Positions 61,201 through 63,711 of a DNA stretch of 64,000 nt are shown here, piece after piece. Both the position numbers and the translations under genes were made by a program. Source of the DNA: Batillaria attramentaria (Eukaryota > Mollusca > Gastropoda > Batillariidae); contig JACVVK020000093.1 of the NCBI GenBank assembly GCA_018292915.2, forward strand, positions 1,455,001 through 1,519,000. Direction: 5' to 3'. Position 1 is the first letter of the stretch. Each line of letters opens with the position of its first letter. The notes beneath the pieces are model-generated. The model was not told the origin of the DNA, ran no database searches, and saw nothing but the letters and a program-made list of their open reading frames with translations.

Positions 61201-63711
61201 ACAGGAGATCCTGCCTGGGGCCAAATATTTGTTCTGGCCTTTTTCTTGTTTCCCCATCTTTGATATCACCCTTACGTGGTGGAAAAGTATATTAAACCCC
61301 AACCACCCCAAAATACAGGGTGGGGTGGGTGTTTGGGAGCTTAACGTCCTTTTCCGCCGCATACGAGTGATATCAAAGACGGGGCAACGATGAAAAACCC
61401 AGCGCAATATTTGGCCCAAGCCGGGATTCGAACTCACGACCCGAGCATTGGAAGTCCAACGCTCTACCATTCAGCCACCCCGGCTCCCCCCAAAATACAG
61501 GAGCGAAGACTGGTGGAAAGTAATCAGCTGAGAGTACCTATGGGGATGGGGGGGTTCTGCTGTGTAATGTTCACTTCTGTGAGTAGTTATGCTCAATTAT
61601 GGGAGAATGTTTATGACTTTTCCCCCCTTGTTGGCTGCATTTCAGGCGACGAGCAAGGAGGGCAGAAATGATGGCAAAGTCCCAGGCCACCGGGTCCAAG
61701 AAGCCTCTCCCCAACTCTCGCTACGGAGAGAACGTGATGGTTGAGCGGTGCAGCGAGTGTAACCTGGTGCTGGAGCAGTACGACGACGAAACCATCGGGC
61801 TGTGTATCACCGTCCTGGCCACCTTCATTCATCGCGAACCCACACTTGCCACTCCCATGTTGCTCAACATGCTGCAGTGTGTGTCAAGGTAAGCAGTCTT
61901 GTGTATGTGTGTGTAAAAGAGGGGGGGGGAATTTCCAAGCATTCAGCGTCATAATGTTGTCATGGGATTTTCTGTAACTGAAAATAATGCAGGATGATGG
62001 ATTTTCTGTAACTGAAAATAATGCAGGATGATGGATTTTCTGTAACTGAAAATAATGCAGGATGATGGATTTTCTGTAACTGAAAATAATGCAGGATGAT
62101 GGATTTTCTGTAACTGAAAATAATGCAGGATGATGGATTTTCTGTAACTGAAAATAATGCAGGATGACATGCATTATGCACTTCTCCTGCACCATATAAA
62201 TCTGTGTATATTTATTTTATTTTGTTGTTTCTTTTAACTTTCTTTTGAAAACCTCCCCCTAAACGCTGTGAGCACTCAGTTAGGGTGGAGCCATTCGCTA
62301 TACCAAGTCTCCATCATCATCTTCATCATCATCATCATCATCATCATTATCACAAAAATTCCATGATGAGTTCAGTTAGTGTTTTATTGTTACGGTGGTC
62401 TTATATGTGGAGTTATAAATGCTATGTCAAATTGCTTTCTATCAAATTGCTTTCTATCAAATTGCTTTCTATCAAATTGCTTTCTATCAAATTGCTTTCT
62501 ATCAAAGTGCTTTCTATCAAATTGCTTTCTATCAAAGTGCTTTCTATCAAAGTGCTTTCTATCAAATTGCTTTCTATCAAAGTGCTTTCTATCAGCCTTT
62601 GGTTCAGTGATGTACAAAGCTCAAAATTGAGCAAAATTATCCAAGGAGCGATACATTGCCAGGCTCAAATTCTTTCCAACAGTATTCATTACACAGAAAG
62701 GTTCAGTGAGTTTTTTTTTTTTCCTAAACTGTTCGACATTCCATTTCTTGTCTTTTCACGTTTGCTGCTTTGGCCTCACTTTTTTCTTGTTTGCAGGATT
62801 GCCTCAAGCAACCAGTATTCATGGCAGGCGGAGAGGTCAGTGCTCTCACACACCATGCTACTTACTATGTGTTTGCTGTACCCATGTCTTGTTGCACACT
62901 TGTTGTCAGAGTTTTATCCTGTTTGTCACAGGTGGAGGAATTCCAGCGGTTTATTCTAATTAAAGTTAACAGTATCTTTTTCTGTTATTTCCATTTCAAC
63001 TATTCAAATGTACCAGAGGTGCACCACATATTGTCAGTATTTTTGTGGTGCAACTCTGAAGAAACTCCAAACTCTATATCGCTATTCGGTCTAACGGTGT
63101 AAATGGCGAATGACAGGACTAAGTAGTCTGTATTTTTTTTTCCTGTATTTTTTCCCCCCTAATCTCAGGTTTATTTGTATTTATTTCACAGCAATGTCAT
63201 TATCCCTGGGAACTGCACCAGCATTGCACGACAATACCTGCGATGTGTCCTTCATCAGATGGCTCCTCACGGCATCTTCCCCATGCTCTTCCAGAGCAAC
63301 TTGGATGGTGAGGATGATTTTCTACTCTGCGGTTTGCTTCCAGACATAATGCCTTACTTTCTGTAACCATAGATACCCCAGAAAACTTCACAGATATGAG
63401 AAAGAAATCCACGGTACAGCAGCACGCTTGAGTTTGGTGTGGCAAGTATTTGTAAGTTTAATTCAGTAAACTCTGATAGTTTCGAAATCAAATCCTTTTT
63501 TTTAAAAATACTTTATTGTCCGTTAAATAACAGGCATGAAATGGAAAATCGTCTTTGGGCTAAATTAGATTCTTATATACACGTACGTCAATAAAAAATG
63601 TCATTACTTTGTTGTGTGTGAACAGATCCAAACTTTTTCAAGACCATGGCCTCAGCACTGGTGGATTTCAACGAGCTGACATCACATGCTCCACTTCTCT
63701 TTCTGCTGGAG
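22286..63711 (+). CDS. unc79: UNC79 homologue, NALCN channel complex scaffold (41 exons, 3' end outside window)
   Basis: UNC79 is a very large cytosolic scaffold that, with UNC80, supports the NALCN sodium-leak channel controlling neuronal resting excitability (family knowledge). Identity comes from remembered conserved blocks: GTDIANTLKFFSQTL (exon 2), LPYTVASTLAIFPP (exon 4), GDMPPPLYICSDC (exon 9), RVGGFW and IKEGLN (exons 14-15), LSWEFFLNRFDTMSLEAQ (exon 24), LLGYNQTEKSF and SSAVFNAF (exons 30-31), CPSPQR (exon 32), IASSNQYSWQAE (exon 39). The 41 exons total 5750 nt, about 1917 codons, roughly 70% of the human protein as I remember its length. Every splice phase agrees except within exon 19, where one base is missing. 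A Ser/Glu-rich linker (exons 34-37) is poorly conserved. Repeat-rich introns give a span of over 41 kb. Confidence 0.95.
22602..22722 (+). CDS. unc79: UNC79 exon 2
   Basis: Acceptor TACTTGCAG, donor TGAG|GTAAGA. Residues 8-48. TSKIRNLKDYHYRIVNN and GTDIANTLKFFSQTLL are the strongest N-terminal family signature. Confidence 0.95.
22943..23045 (+). mobile_element. SINE-A, 5'-truncated
   Basis: Begins in the last part of the head (AATCCTGGCTGGAGCC) and keeps the body GTCTTTGATATCATTTTGTG; diverged. Confidence 0.75.
23073..23596 (-). mobile_element. SINE-D, long copy
   Basis: The tRNA-like head is at the right, reading on the minus strand GTAGTGTAGTGGTTAGCACT...GGGTTCGAATCCCAGCC. The body runs left through CCTAGGTCGGCTCC and CATAGCATCTTTACTATCATCC to GGCAAAGAGTTGGGGC. 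It is longer than the copy at 53969 because of an insert of about 190 bp (about 23305-23495). Confidence 0.85.
23651..23811 (+). CDS. unc79: UNC79 exon 3
   Basis: Residues 48-101. SVLKDVPNIP, then NLNYSGLYQAVLSIIDLVP. Acceptor TTCCCGCAG, donor CTTG|GTAGGA, phase 1. Confidence 0.93.
24165..24219. repeat. (CA)n microsatellite
   Basis: CA run in intron 3 of UNC79, next to CACACGCACG-type imperfect repeats. Confidence 0.95.
24358..24528 (+). CDS. unc79: UNC79 exon 4
   Basis: Residues 102-158. DLGEAVLNVVGCLVPFLEHD, then LDSLPYTVASTLAIFPP and LHKDTIDLL, helical-repeat-like. Acceptor GTTACAG, donor CTTG|GTAAAA. Confidence 0.95.
24587..24730 (+). mobile_element. SINE-E, partial copy
   Basis: GGGGACTTTTCCTTTCCAGATCATGTTAAATTCA...ATGGTGCCTGTCTTGCC matches 44980-45050 and 55140-55210. 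Confidence 0.65.
25092..25178 (+). CDS. unc79: UNC79 exon 5
   Basis: Residues 159-187. YDGCAEPTYASESAAAIITM then VFQHTENG. Acceptor GTGTGCAG, donor GGAG|GTATGT. Confidence 0.88.
25657..25712 (+). CDS. unc79: UNC79 exon 6
   Basis: Residues 188-206. FHSQILECFMSMKKNIIN matches the family block around LLECLMKYK. Donor AAT|GTAAGT, phase 0. Confidence 0.9.
26573..26702 (+). CDS. unc79: UNC79 exon 7
   Basis: Residues 207-249. DILSIIAYGPPAAKAPAAHL, then LFYYWPQLNP. Donor TGTG|GTGAGA. Confidence 0.95.
26850..27150 (+). repeat. Dispersed repeat R1, copy 3
   Basis: Best-preserved pairing is with 17265-17520 in reverse; it also shares the GCTGTCACTGT and TAAGTGG segments with 2815-3085. Confidence 0.6.
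27740..27806. repeat. (CA)n microsatellite
   Basis: Pure CA run of about 30 units in intron 7. Confidence 0.95.
27908..27972 (+). CDS. unc79: UNC79 exon 8
   Basis: Residues 250-271. WPPMLCQRKDCINSGNCQAV. The Cys residues open a Cys/His cluster that continues in exons 9 and 10. Donor AAG|GTATTT. Confidence 0.9.
28055..28215 (+). repeat. Repeat R3
   Basis: CCTCAGAATCAGTCACTTGG...CTGAAACCATTGTGGTGACT matches the reverse complement of 5185-5300; its left part resembles 47960-48060. Confidence 0.65.
28840..29311 (+). mobile_element. MITE-A copy 2, 6-bp target duplication
   Basis: Same element as 19671-20139 in the opposite orientation. The perfect flanking duplication TTATAG is at 28834-28839 and 29312-29317. 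Ends CAGGGATGGATTTACTC and ...AAATCGATCCCTG. Confidence 0.93.
29485..29643 (+). CDS. unc79: UNC79 exon 9
   Basis: Residues 272-324. MCLNPALAIHSGDMPPPLYI then CSDCADFLRHEHEEY; nearly collinear with the vertebrate block around PPPLYLCEEC. Acceptor GTATAG, donor AAG|GTACTC. Confidence 0.95.
30068..30436. repeat. Minisatellite, 61-bp unit, six copies
   Basis: The unit starts AACAAGTTAGTAGATATAGA and ends GACAGTTGCACACCTAAT. Copies are near identical, with a GTAAGGTAACG or GTAACGTAACG variant in the middle. It ends about 50 bases before exon 10. Confidence 0.95.
30485..30699 (+). CDS. unc79: UNC79 exon 10
   Basis: Residues 325-395. CKSEKNIAMCTCFSIECASF, then GNRPIRYCATCHEQRHG, giving a dense Cys/His pattern like a zinc-binding knuckle (inference). 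Donor TCAG|GTGAGT, phase 2. Confidence 0.95.
31085..31350 (+). repeat. Repeat R2
   Basis: AAATCAGGCAAGATTAATGG and GGCCACTGGTGCACAA are shared with 50820-51180; the AAATTTAAATCCATGCAGGC segment is shared with 8225-8335. Confidence 0.65.
31408..31591 (+). CDS. unc79: UNC79 exon 11
   Basis: Residues 396-457. SLLKEASPLGAKRMVEMGEE, an acidic stretch, then LLSRYGIWLLVEQCKP. Donor ATT|GTGAGT, phase 0. Confidence 0.94.
31700..31960. repeat. Two tandem units of about 123 bp
   Basis: AGGACATATGTCCTGGCTGACTGAAAAAGTGTAGGACACAATTATTAT...GCAAGAATGATAGGA...GTTTACCTTGGTTAG occurs twice (from about 31709 and 31836). The GGACATATGTCC core is itself palindromic and resembles text within 32484-32803. Confidence 0.85.
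32350..32433. repeat. Tandem 21-bp repeat, four copies
   Basis: GATTTTGGCCTTAGATCTGC repeated four times in intron 11. Confidence 0.93.
32484..32803. mobile_element. MITE-C with about 15-bp terminal inverted repeats
   Basis: Ends CATGGATGTCACTGG and CCAGTGACATCCCTG differ at one position as inverted repeats. The direct repeat TATAGTC flanks it (32477-32483, 32804-32810); the match extends over CATGG, so the exact junction is ambiguous. A minus-strand open frame runs through it but includes tandem repeat DNA and is not a supported gene. Confidence 0.75.
33137..33532 (+). mobile_element. SINE-B, full length
   Basis: Head, CATTCGGGCCGATCGTCGGG, CGCACCACGTGATTGTAATG and (ATT)n tail all present. 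Confidence 0.92.
33804..34283 (-). mobile_element. MITE-A copy 3, 6-bp target duplication
   Basis: Starts CAGGGATCGATTTTCTCGCG and ends GAGTAAATCCATCCCTG. The perfect flanking duplication CTGTTG is at 33798-33803 and 34284-34289. Confidence 0.94.
34632..34698 (+). CDS. unc79: UNC79 exon 12
   Basis: Residues 458-479. EVLGRLLGMLFQWFDATAYL, matching the family block VFQWFHSTAY. Donor GACG|GTAAAT. Confidence 0.94.
34916..35274. mobile_element. MITE-B copy 1, 6-bp target duplication
   Basis: Inverted ends CAGGCTGGGGAATT and AATTCCCCAGCCT(C). The flanking TTTATT occurs on both sides. Interior is non-coding, with repeated TTTCAGCCAAA motifs. Confidence 0.88.
35377..35414 (+). CDS. unc79: UNC79 exon 13 (38 nt)
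   Basis: Residues 480-492. DNVGNALEKLKPE aligns with the vertebrate DEVGSLVEKLKPQ block. Acceptor TTGTTTCAG, donor GAG|GTAAGT. Confidence 0.92.
35691..35937. mobile_element. MITE-D, TA-flanked, about 36-bp inverted ends
   Basis: TATGTGACCCGTTCTCACAA at the left and its near inverse TTGCGAGAACGGGTCACATA at the right; pairing extends through GGGACC-TAAGTCG. A TA dinucleotide borders both ends, as in Tc1/mariner-type insertions (inference). Confidence 0.85.
36036..36139 (+). CDS. unc79: UNC79 exon 14
   Basis: Residues 493-526. YVYNWLQEVMKTHFEMIVAC, then LPHPVEYSRVGGFW with the Trp codon split across the intron. Donor CTG|GTGAGA. Confidence 0.95.
36398..36662. repeat. Tetranucleotide repeat array (GACT/GGTT/GATT)
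   Basis: Successive blocks of GACT, GGCT, GGTT and GATT units with a 75-base interruption. The minus-strand Ser-Gln repeat frames are artefacts. Confidence 0.93.
36856..36943 (+). CDS. unc79: UNC79 exon 15
   Basis: Residues 527-556. DALCTRTTQIKEGLNCFFCL then VPYNIITFE. Acceptor GTCTGCAG, donor GAG|GTAAGT. Confidence 0.95.
37265..37365. repeat. Imperfect (GT)n tract
   Basis: GTGTGCGTGCGTG-type repeat in intron 15. Confidence 0.9.
37512..37600 (+). CDS. unc79: UNC79 exon 16
   Basis: Residues 557-585. IWDYVMPYWLESIRTEVPED matches the vertebrate block MPEWLEAIRTEVPD. Donor TCAG|GTGAGC. Confidence 0.96.
37733..38105. mobile_element. MITE-B copy 2, 6-bp target duplication
   Basis: Ends CAGGCTGGGGAATT and AATTCCCCCAGCCTG; flanked on both sides by CATTAT. 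The interior is collinear with copy 1 apart from an extra TTTCAGCCAAAAATATCTGTG unit. Confidence 0.9.
38172..38295 (+). CDS. unc79: UNC79 exon 17
   Basis: Residues 586-627. FDIDMCPLPFTLERMYNFVF, then CVQEQALQWLQ. Acceptor ATTCACAG, donor CAG|GTAAGA. Confidence 0.96.
38733..39016 (+). mobile_element. SINE-B, 5'-truncated
   Basis: Begins in the body (GGCCAATTCGGGGGGTTC) and keeps the CACGTGATTGTAATGTG segment and (ATT)n tail; no tRNA-like head. Confidence 0.85.
39135..39410 (+). CDS. unc79: UNC79 exon 18
   Basis: Residues 628-719. ILSSLDIIIPMHLLLRIFKM, a less conserved middle part, then LVLPCFIIMLDVLLKQ, the counterpart of the vertebrate LNCFILMFDLLLKQ block. Donor CAG|GTAGGG, phase 0. Confidence 0.95.
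39540..39862. repeat. Poly-G and T-rich low-complexity DNA
   Basis: Runs of G (39564-39592) and T in intron 18. No coding content. Confidence 0.8.
40008..40292 (+). CDS. unc79: UNC79 exon 19, with a one-base frame break
   Basis: Residues 720-814. The first codons after the acceptor (CCCACAG) read IELQ, matching the vertebrate MELQ, but the conserved remainder (GIPAHLGIYHETSRKVMSLL, HTCDSDTKRVNCMFCQ) is in another frame. The length is 285 nt where the flanking phases (0 in, 1 out) require 286, so exactly one base is absent at about 40018-40021 (CTTCAGGAATC). The donor A|GTTAGC is weak but is the one that joins exon 20 in frame. Confidence 0.85.
40550..40795. mobile_element. MITE-E, partial copy
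   Basis: TCCTTCTATAACAGCTTAGG, GCACC-TGGTGGAATGGACCCGC and the right end CCTGACTTTTATATGCGGGC match the full copies near 48066 and 49802. The left end is missing. Confidence 0.75.
40915..41015 (+). CDS. unc79: UNC79 exon 20
   Basis: Residues 815-848. A charged segment (SPDSEKEEKEQDFDLP) then MPVYLQLYDALTH. Acceptor TTGTTTCAG, donor CAC|GTGAGG. Confidence 0.9.
41094..41491 (+). mobile_element. SINE-B, full length
   Basis: Head present but with changes (GTTGGTGGTCTTGTGGTTAA), full body and (ATT)n tail. Lies in intron 20. Confidence 0.9.
41628..41776 (+). CDS. unc79: UNC79 exon 21
   Basis: Residues 849-897. ALSEVTDTDALFALLSSLKL then LILHGESLNYTINQYTEYI, matching vertebrate LCLHGECL. Donor CCAG|GTGAGT. 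Confidence 0.95.
42268..42425 (+). CDS. unc79: UNC79 exon 22
   Basis: Residues 898-950. LWKMLQTEHSHLSTLVVPLL, then HCMTLSTGAAVLW and DDWKVRFAA. Donor GCAG|GTGAGC. Confidence 0.96.
42477..42790. repeat. Minisatellite with embedded (GT)n, five to six units
   Basis: Units of about 55-65 bp: ACACAGAAACATACTGAGAC, AGAGACAGGCTTTCATATG and a GT run of varying length. Confidence 0.9.
42920..43164 (+). mobile_element. SINE-B, 5'-truncated
   Basis: Begins at TGCTTTGGAAATGTTCAGCC (no head) and runs to the (ATT)n tail. Ends about 40 bases before exon 23. Confidence 0.85.
43203..43384 (+). CDS. unc79: UNC79 exon 23
   Basis: Residues 951-1011. VEKVTVLSRCLEPDTI, then SLAHAFCHMVGSVEDINSSV and TIMFLETIRP, matching vertebrate AHAFCCFLTAVEDVNPAV. 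Donor AAG|GTATTG. Confidence 0.96.
43836..44244 (+). mobile_element. SINE-B, full length
   Basis: Complete head (GGTCGGTGGGCTAGTGGTTA), body with an A-run expansion, and (ATT)n tail. Lies in intron 23. Confidence 0.92.
44308..44617 (+). CDS. unc79: UNC79 exon 24
   Basis: Residues 1012-1114. SVSQCLIQCLEFQFDTVIQD, then LSWEFFLNRFDTMSLEAQVD, a very strong family block. Acceptor CCTTCCAG, donor ACTG|GTGAGT, phase 1. Confidence 0.96.
44917..45085 (+). mobile_element. SINE-E, partial copy
   Basis: A degraded tRNA-like head (AATTTGGCCTCATGGTGAAC) is followed by GGGACTTTTCCTCACCAGATCATGTCAAATTCATGTACAGGCTC-type body shared with 55140-55210. Confidence 0.65.
45449..45631 (+). CDS. unc79: UNC79 exon 25
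   Basis: Residues 1115-1175. With the acceptor TTCTGACAG at 45448 the split codon gives Asp and the frame continues LTSSDRHSEHFLKKLNRARL, matching the vertebrate KIKRARF segment, then SGKPPYRRAVSVPLHLITKG. The same frame stays open upstream to 45361, where AATAG is a second possible acceptor that would need a different phase. Confidence 0.85.
45976..46068. repeat. (GT)n-rich microsatellite
   Basis: Two GT blocks separated by GTGCGTGC-type imperfect repeats in intron 25. Confidence 0.93.
46069..47029 (+). other. Intron 25, no feature recognised
   Basis: AT-rich with poly-A and poly-T runs; I found no exon or repeat family member. Confidence 0.4.
47030..47160. repeat. (GT)n to (GA)n microsatellite
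   Basis: A GT run, GTGCGTGCGTGC-type repeats, then GA repeats. Confidence 0.93.
47549..47866 (-). mobile_element. MITE-E, near full-length copy
   Basis: Inverted orientation relative to 48066. Left end CTGGGCCCGCATGTGAAAGT and right end CCTCGACTTTTACATACTGG form the terminal inverted repeat. Confidence 0.82.
47945..48063 (+). repeat. Repeat R3, diverged
   Basis: GTCTCAATACGTACGACGGG and GCATCAGAATCAGCCACTTG resemble 28057-28150. Confidence 0.5.
48063..48330 (+). mobile_element. MITE-E, near full-length copy
   Basis: Starts CTGGGCCCGCATGTAAAAGT, holds ACGGGCCTAACCCAGACTAG and TCCTTCTATAACGGCTTAGG, and ends near AACCTCGGGCCC. Right arm shortened. Confidence 0.82.
48790..48858 (+). CDS. unc79: UNC79 exon 26
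   Basis: Residues 1176-1198. RPRKSSLPNPRKLSMGRIQK, a basic segment. Acceptor CCTTTCAG, donor CTGC|GTAAGT. Phases fit on both sides; the sequence itself is weakly conserved. Confidence 0.8.
49187..49380 (-). mobile_element. SINE-B, 5' half, inverted
   Basis: Reads in reverse: the tRNA-like head lies at the right (GACTTGAACC...TTAACCACTAGATCAACGAC) and the body stops at the TTTGAAAT-like segment. Confidence 0.88.
49381..49800 (+). other. Intron 26 DNA of unknown class
   Basis: GGCACACCATGCCGCGTTGC and GTGGCGCGGCATGG are roughly inverse and may be ends of another small element; I could not confirm it. Confidence 0.3.
49802..50096 (+). mobile_element. MITE-E, full-length copy
   Basis: CAGGGCTGGTATGTAAAAGT at the left and CACATACAGGCCCTG at the right are inverted ends, with CGAGGTTA / TAACCTCG continuing the match. 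About 295 bp, non-coding. Confidence 0.87.
50820..51180 (+). repeat. Repeat R2 with an internal array
   Basis: AAAATCAGGCAAGATTAATG and GAGGCCACTGGTTCACAATC match 31140-31330. The copy is split by the 30-bp tandem array at 50928-51078. Confidence 0.65.
50928..51078. repeat. Minisatellite, 30-bp unit, five copies
   Basis: ACAGGAGTATTATCAAAGCG plus CAACACTCCC repeated five times with single-base variants. Frames open on both strands are periodic artefacts. Confidence 0.95.
51203..51517 (-). mobile_element. SINE-C, near full length
   Basis: The right end carries a tRNA-like head in reverse (ACTCGACCTGGGCTCGAACC... and GCTACCTATTAGACCACCGC). The body includes CTTTCAGGAAATTCGGGCTG. A poly-C run interrupts it at 51338-51353. 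Confidence 0.82.
51674..51870 (+). mobile_element. SINE-A, full length, with 14-bp target duplication
   Basis: CTGTAGAACTTACG occurs at 51674-51687 and 51857-51870, enclosing a complete copy with intact head and body. Confidence 0.94.
52300..52412. repeat. G/T-only low-complexity tract
   Basis: Runs of T and G like the tract at 9498-9850; ends about 80 bases before exon 27. Confidence 0.9.
52490..52573 (+). CDS. unc79: UNC79 exon 27
   Basis: Residues 1199-1226. EKDKSCVRQWSAPQFNLTRR then MTSKLNL. The donor is CTTG|GTTCGT at 52574; another, CCTG|GTACAA at 52602, keeps the same phase and would add about nine residues, so the end is uncertain. Confidence 0.82.
52617..52678. repeat. (TAC)n trinucleotide repeat
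   Basis: About 18-20 TAC units directly after exon 27; a length-variable site close to the exon 27 donors. Confidence 0.95.
52826..52917 (-). mobile_element. SINE-B fragment, inverted
   Basis: AAAGCAGAGGGGGAGGAAGCCGG and neighbouring text match the middle of SINE-B in reverse. Confidence 0.75.
52991..53124 (+). mobile_element. SINE-A, 5'-truncated, with 15-bp target duplication
   Basis: CTTAATCTCACACTG is repeated exactly at 52991-53005 and 53110-53124. Only the body and the last head bases lie between, so truncation happened at insertion. Confidence 0.93.
53574..53695 (+). CDS. unc79: UNC79 exon 28
   Basis: Residues 1227-1267. LREFTDEESNFAALLQRAMD, then DRDVVYQLVALLMK. Acceptor CTGCGCAG, donor AAG|GTCAGG (variant donor). 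Confidence 0.93.
53969..54235 (+). mobile_element. SINE-D, full length
   Basis: Head CCCCCGTAGTGTAGTGGTAA...AGGTTCGAGTCCCAGCCGAG, body CCTAGGTCAGCTCC and ATGCATAATTGCCCCAGC, ending near GAGTTGGAGCAGC. Confidence 0.88.
54684..54860. mobile_element. Palindromic repeat element, copy 2
   Basis: TAGGAGCCACTTCAAGCCAC...GTGGCTTGATGTGGCTTCTA are inverted arms. The loop (AAGGCGTGGGCCTTCCCTGC) is the reverse complement of that in copy 1 at 1095-1280, and similarity extends into the flanks (GTTAAAAAGAACA). Lies in intron 28. Confidence 0.78.
54904..54954 (+). CDS. unc79: UNC79 exon 29
   Basis: Residues 1268-1284. FMVRSEEHVQDGDGKAQ. Acceptor GTTTGCAG, donor CAG|GTAAGT, phase 0-0, so skipping would keep frame. 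Confidence 0.9.
55060..55490 (+). mobile_element. SINE-E, full length
   Basis: Head GGGGATTTGGTCTAGTGGTTAAGGC...GGTTCGAGTCCCCGG, body GCCTGTCTCGCCTGCGTG and TCTCAAAGAAGAGTAGGCTG, then GGCGCCGTGAGCATTTCAGC. The partial copy at 58300-58615 shares the same 3' part. Confidence 0.88.
55511..55593 (+). CDS. unc79: UNC79 exon 30
   Basis: Residues 1285-1311. NIVLRHLNVLLGYNQTEKSF then VPPFKL. Donor TGAG|GTAAGA, phase 2. Confidence 0.96.
55739..55781 (+). CDS. unc79: UNC79 exon 31 (43 nt)
   Basis: Residues 1312-1326. RSSAVFNAFLSGVPF, strongly conserved. Donor TTT|GTAAGT. Confidence 0.95.
55835..56012 (-). mobile_element. SINE-A, full length, inverted and diverged
   Basis: In reverse it reads the tRNA-like head (GGGGAGTCCAGATAGCCCAA, GAGTTTGAATCCTGGC) and the body to CCACCTCACCC. 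More diverged than the duplicated-site copies. Confidence 0.88.
56260..56442 (+). CDS. unc79: UNC79 exon 32
   Basis: Residues 1327-1387. VLDRNFKLGNTILPITLLLL, CPSPQRYASDY, then LSWLRALLVILYK. Donor AAG|GTGAGA. Confidence 0.96.
56598..57028 (-). mobile_element. SINE-C with an internal duplication, inverted
   Basis: Same family as 51203-51517. The segment with AGTGCCACCCATTACNTATC...AATATTTANNATTTTGCTGG occurs twice (from about 56664 and 56773), split by poly-C. The tRNA-like head lies at the right end. Confidence 0.8.
57144..57288 (+). CDS. unc79: UNC79 exon 33
   Basis: Residues 1388-1435. YQISTSPVSAIIQTLVQLVI, then NTVEAQHHRCRK. Acceptor GTGTGCAG, donor AAAG|GTATTA. Confidence 0.94.
57432..57492. 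repeat. Poly-C low-complexity tract
   Basis: C runs broken by A and T. Confidence 0.85.
57747..57840. repeat. (CA)n microsatellite
   Basis: About 36 CA units, preceded by TCAGTCAGTCAGT-type tetranucleotides at 57685-57725. Confidence 0.95.
58050..58204 (+). CDS. unc79: UNC79 exon 34 (start of acidic/Ser-rich linker)
   Basis: Residues 1436-1487. SVSDLENIQETDTPPQSPSS, with TP and SP sites. Acceptor GTGTGCAG, donor AAG|GTGACC, which is weak and directly followed by (GT)n. Confidence 0.85.
58211..58277. repeat. (GT)n microsatellite at the exon 34 donor
   Basis: The GT run begins within ten bases of the exon 34 donor. Confidence 0.93.
58300..58615 (+). mobile_element. SINE-E, 5'-truncated
   Basis: Lacks the head; shares TTACTGTGCCTGTCCCACCC, GAAGAAGAGTAGGCTGTGGC and GCGCCATGAGCATTTCGGAA with 55060-55490, and ends in a CCATA repeat. 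Confidence 0.82.
58868..59059 (+). CDS. unc79: UNC79 exon 35 (linker)
   Basis: Residues 1488-1551. Low-complexity acidic segment with a basic patch (GVRRVSKVRHPRRIIEYSEP), then DSADDSDIKTDTEP. Donor GAG|GTCGGT is a variant. Support is phase, composition and position. Confidence 0.85.
59060..59789 (+). other. Intron 35
   Basis: A minus-strand frame at 59210-59446 gives a peptide that could be a retroelement relic, but I see no diagnostic motif. TTTATTACCCCAAAACTGGG near 59650 looks like a retroposon tail. Confidence 0.35.
59790..60216 (+). CDS. unc79: UNC79 exon 36 (Ser/Glu-rich linker)
   Basis: Residues 1552-1693, the largest exon here. LQSPKDELEVEDPSFQPLQE, then repeated SE/ES/TS residues to ATDSGGDATQEES; predicted disordered. 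GC-rich coding composition contrasts with its introns. Donor AAAG|GTAAGG. Confidence 0.92.
60727..60913 (+). CDS. unc79: UNC79 exon 37
   Basis: Residues 1694-1755. ILRPNFRQRKERKTGLTTIE, then LQRRFPDLYEAATKI. Acceptor GAACAACAG, donor CAGG|GTGGGT. Confidence 0.9.
60964..61308 (+). repeat. Three tandem 114-bp units made from SINE-A body
   Basis: Units start at about 60964, 61078 and 61192. Each holds AATACAGGAGATCCTGCCTG, GGCCAAATATTTGTTCTGGC and ATCTTTGATATCACCCTTA, that is, the SINE-A body joined to unrelated flank, repeated with single-base changes. Confidence 0.93.
61318..61490 (-). mobile_element. SINE-A, full length, inverted next to the tandem array
   Basis: In reverse, head GGGGAGCCGGGGTGGCTGAA and body to CCCACCCCACC. 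Its body is in the opposite direction to the three adjacent tandem units. Confidence 0.93.
61646..61888 (+). CDS. unc79: UNC79 exon 38
   Basis: Residues 1756-1836. KKPLPNSRYGENVMVERCSE, then CNLVLEQYDDETIGLCITVL and MLLNMLQCVSR. The Cys-x2-Cys is notable. Donor CAAG|GTAAGC. Confidence 0.96.
61964..62168. repeat. Minisatellite, 34-bp unit, six copies
   Basis: GGATTTTCTGTAACTGAAAA plus TAATGCAGGATGAT repeated six times without visible change, so it is probably young. Confidence 0.95.
62238..62325 (+). repeat. Short interspersed fragment, second copy
   Basis: Pairs with 18272-18353 (GAGCACTCAGTTAGGGTGGA, AAGTCTCCATCATC) and also ends in an (ATC)n run. Confidence 0.7.
62429..62595. repeat. Tandem 15-bp repeat, about eleven copies
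   Basis: CAAATTGCTTTCTAT units, with an AAATTGC or AAAGTGC variant at one position. As 15 is a multiple of three, all frames stay open; the frames are artefacts. Confidence 0.95.
62797..62835 (+). CDS. unc79: UNC79 exon 39 (39 nt)
   Basis: Residues 1837-1849. RIASSNQYSWQAE, conserved across the family. Acceptor TGTTTGCAG, donor AGAG|GTCAGT, phase 2-2, so it is a symmetric micro-exon. Confidence 0.95.
63192..63307 (+). CDS. unc79: UNC79 exon 40
   Basis: Residues 1850-1888. NVIIPGNCTSIARQYLRCVL then HQMAPHGIFPMLFQS. Donor GATG|GTGAGG. Confidence 0.96.
63626..63711 (+). CDS. unc79: UNC79 exon 41 (last within window)
   Basis: Residues 1889-1917. DPNFFKTMASALVDFNELTS then PLLFLLE. Donor GAG|GTTTGT, phase 0. 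The remaining C-terminal exons lie beyond the right edge. Confidence 0.94.

Noticed and set aside
61949..62195. Repeated HHPALFSVTENPSS peptide on the minus strand
   Set aside because: Translation of the 34-bp minisatellite; no start context, splice site or conserved neighbour.
62390..62634. Repetitive FYQIA / DRKQF peptides on both strands
   Set aside because: The 15-bp tandem repeat keeps all frames open; not coding.
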